Source of the DNA: Auriscalpium vulgare
Taxonomy: Eukaryota > Basidiomycota > Agaricomycetes > Russulales > Auriscalpiaceae
DNA: 64,000 nt
Direction: 5' to 3'
Assembly: GCA_019915015.1 (NCBI GenBank)
Contig: JAHBBC010000009.1
Span: 1,724,521-1,788,520 of the forward strand
How positions within the stretch are numbered: position 1 is the first letter of the stretch; every line of letters begins with the position of its first letter. Shown here piece by piece: positions 55,742 to 64,000 of the stretch. Made by a program: the position numbers and the translations under genes. Below the pieces are notes generated by a model that did no database searches, was not told the DNA's origin, and saw nothing but the letters and a program-made list of their open reading frames with translations.

Positions 55742-58106
55742 ATGGCTGTCGCACCCAGGAACCAACTCCTCGTCAGCGCATTTGCGGCCTTTGACCCTCG
55801 GCAGCCGAGCTCCTTCGCGGACATGGCAGCGACGCTCGACGCTGTGTCCAGGGATCTCGCCGCAGACAAGCACTTACGGTATGCACCCCTCGTGTCTCTC
55901 GACGCGCGCGGGCCGCTCATGGCCATAGGATCGAGACAGGCAATGCAACCCCCGCACTTTGGCCGCCCCTGCACAGACTTTGGGCCGACCTCGTGCTCGC
56001 GCAAGCAAACATGCCCGATACTGCCGATGAGCCCGCGCTCCGCGCACTCATCCTCAGCCTAGGAAAGCTGACGCGCAATCTCGCCGCAGACGTGGCGTCT
56101 AACCAGAACCGTGTATTGTAAGTGGGGAACGTTCTGCGTCTCAGTATATGCAGCCGAGGAGATGTCCAGTCGGCGGGGCGGCTACTCATTTGCACCGTGT
56201 GCAGTGCTGTGGAGCCCCACATCCGCAATCTAGTGCGTGTCTACACGGCCTGGACCCGCGAGAATGACGCCGCCTGTGAGCTCGCTCGTCATCTGCCCCT
56301 TGCGCATGCCAGATATTGAGTTTATGCTTATTATGAAGCGTACACGGTTACTCGGATGCTGACGCAGGCGCTATCGAACATCGTTACTGGAAATAACGAC
56401 CTTCAAAGGAAGCTCTGGGCAGATTACATGGCCCTTCCAGAAGAGCAGTCGATTCTCATGTAGGCTATACTCTCTTTCGCTGTCTCAGCATCTAACGGCC
56501 GGCATGTCAGCACAGACGCCTCCTCGCCTCACCTGATACACAAACTGTTATCTCCGTACTAGTCCTTTGTATAAACTGTATACGGGGTGACGCTCAAAGA
56601 GGGTAAGCGGCCCTTCCACGAGGTTATCGCCTTCTGTGCAGGCGATCTGGCGACACCGGGCAGCCGACTGACGTCGCATTAATATGCCTTTCTAGACTTC
56701 TATTGTGCACTACAACTACAGGAGTCCGGCTATGTGTGTCGCTGCTGGACACCCTGGAAAAATACCTGGACTTTCCAGAGTCAGACGACGAGGGCAAGGT
56801 TTTCGAGCTCGGGTACGTGCGCGGTCATGTGTATGTGCCCCCGCTGCCACTTCTCAACGCAAAGGCCACAGGTATGCTGTCATGTGTGCCCTATTCGAGC
56901 AAGGTCACTTCGCCGAGCTCTTTCGGCGCATGTCAATGTGCGAAACCTCATGCTTCCCGCGTTATCGCGTGCGCGCGCGTGCTCACGGTCCCTGCCAGGG
57001 AGGATGAGGCAGTCGCACCCCCGCAGATGACGCTTCTGAAGCTGCTAGACTCGTCCTTGCACGCGTCGGACTCGCGTGGACGCCGGAGCGCCGAGCGGCG
57101 CGACTTGGTCGTCTTCCTGGCCTCCTCGCTCTTTTTCTCCCTGTCGGGGTATGCGCAGCACGCTATCCGGCAGGCCATAAGCGCCCTCCCGGCGCCCGCC
57201 GGGAATGCCTCCCCGCACGAAATCGAAATCCACACAGAACCGCATGGCGCCGGGGGTGCCCTGGACCTGCAGCTCCCCGGAGTTTGCGCCGCGCTCGTGC
57301 TCCTCGCGCAGTGCCTTGTGACGATCCTGCTAGCCGAGGAGGACGAGCAACAGCACGCCGGCGTGGCAGACGCGGCGGGCCCGGCGCCCCGCGTCACCGT
57401 GACTCTGAAGGCGACTGTCTCCGAAAGCCGGAGCAGCGAGGGCTTCGTCGAGCGCCTCCTTGGTACGTGTCTCTGTGCCGTGCATGCAGCCTGATATGGG
57501 TCGCTGACCGCGCGAGGCGCGGCAAAATTGGCTCACAGAAACGCTGCGCCTCCTGGACGTGTTCCTCCCTCGCATACAGTTCGGCAAGGCGGCGCCGGCA
57601 GCCCGCGATGCGGGCGGGGGCGCTGGACAGGGCGTGGGCGTGGGGAACGCGGCGCGGGCGGACGCGACGGGGTTTGCGTACTTGAAGCGCGACCTCGTGC
57701 GACTGCTCGGCGTGCTGTGCCATGACAGCCGCGGGACGCAGGACCGCGTGCGCCTGTGCCAAGGCATCCCTGTCGTGCTCAATCTGTGCGTTATTGACGA
57801 GCGCAATCCCTGTGCGTGCACTTTTCATTTATCATCTGTCTGCCGCGGCGCGCTGCATTTCGGGCGCGCCTGCCCGCCCGCGCGTTGCCGCGGCCCGCAT
57901 ATCTGGCGTTATGTGTGGGCGTTTCTGATGGTGCTTGCGTCGTCCTGGCGGGCGTTCTAGACCTGCGGGAGCACGCTCTCTTCGCGCTGCGCAATATCCT
58001 GCACCACAACGCCGACAACCAGGCGGTCGTCGACGCTATCCGGCCAATGGGCACGTGGGACGAGGACGGGGTGCTGCGGGACACGCCGGGCGCCGTGCGT
58101 CGGTAG
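55742..58106 (+). CDS. ATXN10: Ataxin-10 homologue (armadillo-like)
   Basis: Ten exons: 55742-55878, 55929-56117, 56205-56275, 56339-56459, 56516-56602, 56696-56812, 56872-56937, 56999-57462, 57539-57811 and 57961-58106, giving 556 aa. The helical-repeat body includes LTRNLAADVASNQNRVFAVE, RMLTQALSNIVTGNNDLQRK, LASPDTQTVISVLVLCINCI and TLLKLLDSSL. The C-terminal ataxin-10 domain has ADATGFAYLKRDLVRLLGVL, QGIPVVLNLCVIDERNPYLR and EHALFALRNILHHNADNQAV. In yeasts the homologue (Ctr86/Copper transport 86) is essential; in animals it acts in cytokinesis and cilia. The 3' splice sites of exons 5-7 were chosen by frame continuity with this family. Confidence 0.87.
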
Positions 58107-58364
58107 CTGGAATCATTCACGGATGGCGGGCACTGTGCAATGTACCTCGCGCCCATATCGAATAGAAGGGGGTTAATTCGAGGAGCGGGAACTTACCAGG
58201 GAAGCAGAGAACCGGGGCCATGCGGCCGTGTGGGACGGGATCGCATCTGAGAGCATAGCGCGCGTGCAGCGCGACGATGTTGATTAGTCGACGTAGCACA
58301 AGCGCGGCAATCGGGGGCCACGGCAGAAGACAGGAAGACAGGATGCGATGGTGGCGGCAGGCCA

Positions 58365-60188
58365 TCACTCTTCCTCCTCATCAACGGCGAGCGCCTTGCG
58401 CTTGCGCGCGCCGCCGCCGGCGCGCCGCACGCCGAACTCCTCCTCCTCCTCGCTCTCAATGTCCATCTCCGCGTCCACCTCCTCCTCGCCGTCGCCGTCC
58501 GCGTCGCCGCCCGACTCGCGCCGGCGCCGGCGCTCCGCCTCCTGCTCGTTGATGCGCGCGTCGAGCTTGTCGAGCACGTCCTCGTCGCCGCCCGCGTGCT
58601 GCCGCCGCCGCCGCTCGGGCGCCGCGCCGCCCTCGTCCTCCGAGTCCGCGACGAGGAAGTCGTCCGTCTGGTACTCGCCGCCGCGGCGCTCCTCCGGCTC
58701 GCGCTCGCGCGCGCCGCGGCGCTTCTTGCCCGGGCTGCGGTCGTCGTCGCCGTCGTCGGAGCCCTCGAACTCGGGCTCGTCGTCGTCGCTCCACACGTCG
58801 CCGCCCGCGCGCCGGCGGCCCGCGCCCCCGTGCGAGCGGCGGCGCCGCGGCGTGCGGCCCGCGCCCTCGTCGCCGTCCGCGGCGCGGCGCGCGCGCGGCT
58901 TCTTCGCGGCGCGCATGAGATCCTGCTTCTGCCGCTCGGGGTCGACGTGCGGGTCCGGCGCGATGCGCAGGCGCGCGACCTTGTTGTGCTTCTGCCCGAC
59001 CGCGCGCACGAGCAGCCGGTGCGTCTCGGACTGCATGTCCGTGGGCCGCAGCGTGAGGAAGCCGGTGACGACGGCCTCGGCCTGCAGGATCTCGGCGCGC
59101 TTGTGCTGCGCGACGAGGTAGGTGAGGCCGTGCGCCTTGGCTGCTGTGGAGGGGCCGCCTTGGGAGGCGGGCGGGGGCTGCGATTGGGATTGGGATTGGG
59201 ACTGGGATTGGGAGAGGAGCTGGGATTGGGAGAGCGAGCTGCCGAAGGCCTGTCGGTGCGCGGAGCCGGAGGTGTCGATGACCTGGTTCATGTCAAAATA
59301 CTCCTTTCCGAGGCGCAGGCTCTGGGTGCCATCAGACCAGCGGATAACACGCGCGTTGGACTGGCGGCGCTACAGGTGGAGGTCATCGCGGGTCAGCGGC
59401 TGCGGGAACCATAGAAACGACTGCGCAGGTGACACTGACATCTTCGCCGGCTGCGTCCTTGGACCAGCGCCACCGAACCGTGTTTTCGACGCGAAGTTTG
59501 ATGCTCATGTCGATGTCGTTGTTTTGGCGCAGGGCGAAGTCGTCGTCCTGTTCGGGCCCGATGTACGTGTCGGGGTGGAAGGGCTTCGCGTCCATCTTGA
59601 CGAAGTTGGGCATGCGGATGACCCAGTGCTGTGCGCGCGAAAAAGGAGAAGTCAGCGGGAGGCATTTCCGAGCCCGACATATGGTGGGGGAAGAAGGGGA
59701 GGATGCGCACTTGGCCATCTGAGCTCTTGGGGATGGGGATGTTGGGTATGGACACAGAAGCTTCGAGCTGCTCGACGAGCTCCTTGGGTTCGTCGTCTTC
59801 TTCGTATTCCAAGGCCTGCCTGCGCTTCCGATCGGGAGAAGACAGCCCGTCTGCTGGATGCGGCGAGCTGGGCGCGGAGGACGTGGACTCCGGTTTTACG
59901 CTGGGCAGCCTGGGACACGGAGAGCAGATCCCGGTAAACTCGTTTCCGAAGCAGAAGCAAGGGATGCGCGCACCGCCCGTTCTCGTGTTTCACGAACTCG
60001 ACATTCGCCTCCTCGCCGAAGAGGTCGCCCATGTCCTCATCGACATCGTCTGCGGGTGGCGCGTCGTGCACGTCGTACTTCATGTCGACATCTTCGCCGC
60101 CGGCGCCGGCGAATGGTGTGTCGAAACCATCTGAAAGATGCGCGCTGGGGCGGGGTGGCGAAGCGAGGGCACCGGCGAGTGATGACAT
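58365..60188 (-). CDS. LEO1: RNA polymerase-associated protein Leo1 (Paf1 complex)
   Basis: Four exons: 60188-59974, 59909-59711, 59628-59440 and 59369-58365, giving 535 aa. Leo1 is a Paf1-complex subunit that travels with elongating RNA polymerase II and influences histone marks. The N-terminus is acidic (VDEDMGDLFGEEANVEFVKH). The Leo1 core reads EASVSIPNIPIPKSSDGQ, HWVIRMPNFVKMDAKPFHP, VENTVRWRWSKDAAGED, SNARVIRWSDGTQSLRLGKE and THRLLVRAVGQKHNKVARLR. The last exon adds an SQ-dipeptide repeat and a long charged, Arg/Glu-rich disordered tail. Reading exon 1 without splicing gives a spurious continuation; the GTGCGC donor at 59973 restores the family frame. Confidence 0.93.
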
Positions 60189-61439
60189 GGTGTCTGCGAG
60201 CTGTGTGTGCGAGGCTCGAGCTCGCCACCGCCGTTGCTGAAGACACGGACCCCAGACAGTGCCGTATTGTGGCGGCTGCGTACCAGCCTTCAAAGTGCCC
60301 GACTATGTAACTTTAGGTGATTCTTGCAAAGATGTTCACGAAGTCGCCTGCGATCGTCAAGCGGTCGTGTCCAATAGTCCACGTATACACGTGAATTGGC
60401 CTTCACGCGTATAGACCATCACGGGCATCGGGACCGCTCCGATATTAATGCTCTGCCTCTCTCACGGTCTCATCTACTTGATGATCTCTCTATTCAATCT
60501 GCCATGGAGCCTGTTCACCAACAGGGCATCGCGAGGTTGGCGTGGCCGCAGTAGTGATCTCCCTAGATCTCTCCGCAGGCCTCTATCACGTTCCCGGGTC
60601 CTCCCAACCTATACTCGGAAGGGTGACTTCATGGTCGATACTTTTGCGTTGGTTAGGACCTAGGTCGAGGTGCTGCTTCCAGACAAAGTCCAGACTGCAA
60701 GAGGAAACAGGCATCTCCTCTCTCCCGCTTTTCCACAATATCTGACAGACCCCGGACAGTACAGAGCGGCGTTGGTGTGTCAGACCCCGGATACCTGGTG
60801 TTGAGCCACTCCCCCCATCTCCCGCCCCCCTGGCTGGTACACGCTGTCGACCACGCGCCGAACCACCCCTCGATTCTCGACTGGCGCCGAGCCACTCGCC
60901 AAGATCTTCGCACCTAGCGCGTGCGGCGGTACAGATGTCCGTGGCATGATGCACGTCTGGCGGGGGACGCCTGACCGCCCGCTCGCCCGCGCAGAGGGCA
61001 ATGTTGCCTGAAGAGGGAGCGTGCGGACGGTGCAGCGGTGCTGCGCATGGGGTGCATATTGCGCGCGACACGCGCAGACGGATCAGCTCGCGGATAGCCG
61101 CCTTGGAGATCGTGCATCTGGGCGGCTGCAAGCCATGACCCAGGTATCGCACGGGGTCTGCAGGCGGCCATCCCCCGGGGCCAGGCGACTATCTGGCTGT
61201 GTGTGGTTATGTGTGCCCGCGCCGGTGTCCGCGCGCGGTATAAAGCCCCCCACAGCCTCGACAGCACGTCACGCATCGCCCTCCCGCGGCCAGTGCACGT
61301 CCTCCACCTTCATAACGCCGCGTCTCTACCTCCAGCACTTGTTCCCCCTTGCCCCTCCCCCGCCCCTCCCGCCCTAGCACACCCTCGCCACACACCCTCC
61401 GCAGCACCACCCGCGCCGGAGGCACATCAGCAGCACACC
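60189..61439. other. Upstream region of WPGY gene 5
   Basis: 1.25 kb without a called gene. The distal part holds GC-rich short frames on both strands with no domain. The proximal part is pyrimidine-rich (CCCCTCCCCCGCCCCTCCCG near 61350) and probably forms a 5' UTR. Confidence 0.5.
61239..61244 (+). promoter_or_regulatory. TATA box of WPGY gene 5
   Basis: TATAAA in a GC-rich context, about 200 bp upstream of the start codon. Confidence 0.55.
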
Positions 61440-62821
61440 ATGTCTGACAACCTATACAACCACTACCACCATGGCCAGGACTCCATGCTGTTCTCCCTCG
61501 CCAACAACGAGGTACGCCGCCACGCGTGCCCGCCGCCGCCGCCCCCGCTGACGCCCGCCCAGAATGACTCGTTCACCCCCGGCAGCGAGGACCTCTTCGC
61601 GCAGGACGTGCGTACCCCCCGCGTGCCCCCTGCGCCGCGCGCCGCTGACCGTGCTGTGCAGCCCACCGTGTCCGGCTCGCTCCTCGACGGCCTCTGGGAC
61701 TTCCCGCCACTCTCGCCGGCCCTGAGCGCCGGGCCGAGCCTCGAGGACCCGTACCCCGCCTTCGCCACGCCACCCGGCGCGCTGCCGTCCATCAACATCG
61801 ACACGAGCGTCGCGACGCCGTACATGAACAGCCTCGCCCCGAGCTCGTCGCTCTCGACGCCCGGCCTCTTCTCGCCGTCCGCGCCGGGCTACATGTCCTC
61901 GCCGAGCATCCAGGACCTCACGCCGCCGACGCCGAGCGCGCAGCTCGCCGCGCACGACCACTTCTACGCGTCGCTCGCGTCGACGCCCGTGTCGCCGTTC
62001 GTGCACGGGCGCGCGGACTGGCAGCTCGCGGCCGCGGGCGCCCACACCAAGCAGGTGAGTGTACGAGACGCGCGCGCCCGATGCATCTCGCTTACCCCGC
62101 CCCCGTCCCCGCAGCAGGCACCGAGCCCGACGCTGCGCCGCCCGCACGCGTCGCCGGAGCACGAGCTGCCGCCGCCCAGCGCGGGGCGCCGCGGGCCCAT
62201 GGTCCCGCAGAAGCGCTACAAGCCGCACACGTCGAGCGACCGCCGGCGCTACGTCGACGAGGTCGCGCTCGAGGAGTCGATCCCGTTCTTCATGGCGAAG
62301 CCCGAGGAGCAGGGCATCTCGCTCGCGGACGCGCTGCACAACCGCTTCGCGCGCCTCGATCGGCGCGACGAGCCCATGTTCATCGACCGCGGGCCCTCGA
62401 TCTCCGTCCGCATCAACGTGCGTGTGTTTTACTTTATTTCTGGGGGGCGCGGGCTGATGTGTGTGGGGTTGATTTAGTGGCCGGGGTACCAGCCGTGGTC
62501 GCGCCAGATCCCCACGCGCGACTTCCGCAACCCGCCGGGGCCCATCACGCGCGCGAAGCTCGCGAAGAACGTCGCGAAGTCGGTGCAGCGCTTCATCCAG
62601 GTACGTCCCGCCGCGGGTGCGCTGCGTCGCCGGCTCACATGCGTGTGTTTGTGTAGGAGCACAAGAACCGCGCGATGGAGGAGGAGGGCGAGGAGGAGTG
62701 GATGGTCGGCCCGCAGAAGATCGACCTGTTCGACCTGGTGCTGATCCGCCTCGACCACGTATCCAAGGGCTCGTGGCAGGCGCAGCTGCAGCTTGCAAGG
62801 CCCCTCCCGCTCCGCCGATAG
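61440..62821 (+). CDS. WPGY-family protein 5 (long form with disordered N-terminus)
   Basis: Six exons: 61440-61511, 61563-61607, 61662-62054, 62115-62417, 62478-62600 (123 nt) and 62657-62821, giving 366 aa. The first 180 residues are low-complexity, rich in Ser, Pro, Ala and Leu. The C-terminal half aligns with the short members: EESIPFFMAKPEEQGISLAD, ALHNRFARLDRRDEPMF, ISVRIN at the exon end, then WPGYQPWSRQIPTRDFR with PITRAKLAKNVAKSVQRF, and a last exon with MVGPQKIDLFDLVLIRL and HVSKGSWQAQLQL. The last two intron positions equal those of the short genes. Codon use is extremely GC-rich. The first three introns are multiples of three, so some transcripts could retain them. Function unknown. 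Confidence 0.85.
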
Positions 62822-63279
62822 CCCTCTCGGACGTTCTCGTGTATGTAGCCTGGATGTCCACTTTCCCATCTCTCTCTCCCATCTTGCTTTCATCTCGTTA
62901 TCATGCTTTCTTGATACCTCTGCACTCTATCATTTTGGTTTATTCATCCCATCGACATATATTCCCGACCGCGCGCTTGCCCTTCTCCCGCCTGCCGCCC
63001 CTTTACCTTTCGTGCCCGCGCAGAACAGCCCCACGTGTAGCCCCAAATGTCCGATGCAGTCTAGTTGTTGTTGTACTGTGAATAACAAACCCCTTCAAAC
63101 ATCTGTGCTGTGCCTGTCTGCCACGCACCGCCCCAAACGCCAACGCAACCGAGCGCGGTATTGCGTTCCGCGGCACGGCGCTCGCGGCGGGGATTGCATC
63201 GCCGGCCCCGCAACACAAAGTACCTTGACGCGCGCGGGTTGGTGCTTGCTCGGCCGCGCACGCGCCGCGGCAGCTGTTC

Positions 63280-63330
63280 CCACCACGCTGCCCTCCCACC
63301 ACGCTGCCCTCCCACCACGCTGCCCTCCCA
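63280..63330. repeat. 16-bp tandem repeat, three copies
   Basis: The unit CCACCACGCTGCCCTC is repeated three times without change, followed by CCA. Confidence 0.9.
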
Positions 63331-63607
63331 CGGCACACCGCATCCGACGCGCACGGGGGCGCGCCGCCCGCACCGCCCGACACGGCCTGACACGCACGCC
63401 GCACGGCCTCGCCGGATGGGGCGGGCTCTGCGTCTGACGGGGCGGGCAATCTTATCAGCGCGTTGGGTGACTCCGGTTGACGCCAGATCCCATCGATGGC
63501 CGCGGGGCTGCAACCCGCAATGCTGTGCTCCCGAGGCACCGCGGCGCCCGCTGCCGACGACCGACCGACCGACGCTGATGACGGGCTCGCGACGACGCCC
63601 CAGCCCC

Positions 63608-63635
63608 CCGACGCCCGACGCCCGACGCCCGACGC
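63608..63635. repeat. 7-bp tandem repeat (CCCGACG), four copies
   Basis: Four consecutive heptamer units in a GC-rich context. Confidence 0.8.
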
Positions 63636-64000
63636 CGCCCTCGGGCACTTGCACTGACGCAGGACCGGGCCCCGCGCGCCCTGGTGCGTGTCGAGCGCGC
63701 GCACCGCATCGCGACCTTCCATGCCCTTCCACGGAACGTGTGCGGGCTGCGCAGCCTACGTCGTCCGTCACGCTCGCAGGGGCGCAAAGTGCGCTCGGAG
63801 ACGCGCCCTGGGGCGAGGCGCGCGTGCACAGCTGGAGGACGAAGCACGCGGGAGGAGACTCGAAGGGAGTGCTAATTACGCCGCGATCGCGACGGCGAGG
63901 CGGGCGGGGTAGGTGCACCTCCGCACCCCGCTATGATTCCAGTGTGCCTTCCAAAGTTCCAATATTGGCGGCTGACGCCCATGTCCACCCAGCGCGTCGC

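Larger units (their letters stand above)
62822..64000. other. GC-rich 3' flank
   Basis: After a pyrimidine-rich 3' UTR-like stretch, the sequence is very GC-rich to the window end. Long antisense frames here reflect composition; none shows a domain. Confidence 0.5.

Noticed and set aside
58596..59414. Long plus-strand frames antisense to LEO1
   Set aside because: Shadows of the Leo1 last exon; Leu/Ala/Arg-rich with no domain.
61452..62882. 476-codon minus-strand open frame antisense to WPGY gene 5
   Set aside because: It is Arg/Glu/Gly-rich and lies opposite a plus-strand gene with conserved motifs and splice sites. The frame is open because of the extreme GC codon bias.
63061..63918. 285-codon minus-strand frame at the window end
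   Set aside because: Arg/Gly/Ala-rich composition typical of GC-rich DNA, spans tandem repeats, no domain and no splice partner.
1..64000. CRISPR array, bacterial operons, rRNA or organellar DNA
   Set aside because: No spaced direct repeats, no rRNA-like tracts, and spliceosomal introns throughout; the window is nuclear fungal DNA.

Overview
The window is nuclear DNA of a filamentous basidiomycete, most likely an agaricomycete. The genes are dense and split by many 48-70 nt GT-AG introns, often with a CTGAC/CTAAC-like branch site. The gene set is fungal: a fungal_trans regulator, a nickel urease, a Ste50/Ubc2 adaptor with basidiomycete-type C-terminal SH3 domains, a multi-TM protein of basidiomycete style, and a Tc1/mariner-like element. 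There is no operon logic. The coordination visible is in divergent pairs sharing short upstream regions: Gfo/Idh oxidoreductase-urease, Rpc53-Xpt1, adaptor-motif protein-Ste50, Etp1-Vma12 and Nudix-Ataxin-10.

Layout. 0-6 kb: the 3' part of a Zn2Cys6-type regulator, a membrane-anchored glycosyltransferase, and WPGY-family gene 1. 6-8.8 kb: no convincing gene. 8.8-15 kb: TAF10, a dihydrodiol-dehydrogenase-like oxidoreductase, and a complete 13-exon urease. 15-20 kb: a small acidic protein, a short unknown gene, an intron-containing tRNA-Ala(AGC), and a secreted six-cysteine peptide. 20-23 kb: Rpc53 and Xpt1, the latter with a 7-nt microexon. 23.6-27.2 kb: a 3.58-kb element with 90-bp terminal inverted repeats, TA target duplication, a broken transposase and unexplained cargo. 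27.3-28.6 kb: mitoferrin. 30.8-40.9 kb: three further WPGY-family genes with a multi-TM gene between them. 42.9-49 kb: a 1164-aa proline-rich protein and Ste50/Ubc2. 51-58 kb: Etp1/BRAP2, Vma12, a Nudix CoA pyrophosphatase and Ataxin-10. 58.4-60.2 kb: Leo1. 61.4-62.8 kb: the fifth WPGY-family gene. The last 1.2 kb is GC-rich with short tandem repeats.

The most interesting content is a five-member paralogous family that I do not recognise. I call it the WPGY family after a motif at one conserved exon junction. All five members can be assembled exon by exon from this window. Their last two intron positions and phases match, and so does their C-terminal signature (glycine-rich turn, hydrophobic strand, V-S/A-x-G-x-W-Q-P-I). 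Three members lie within 10 kb and the other two near the window ends, so the whole 60-kb region looks like a home locus for the family. Function is unknown. All exon structures are inferred from splice signals and reading-frame continuity; no transcript data were available.
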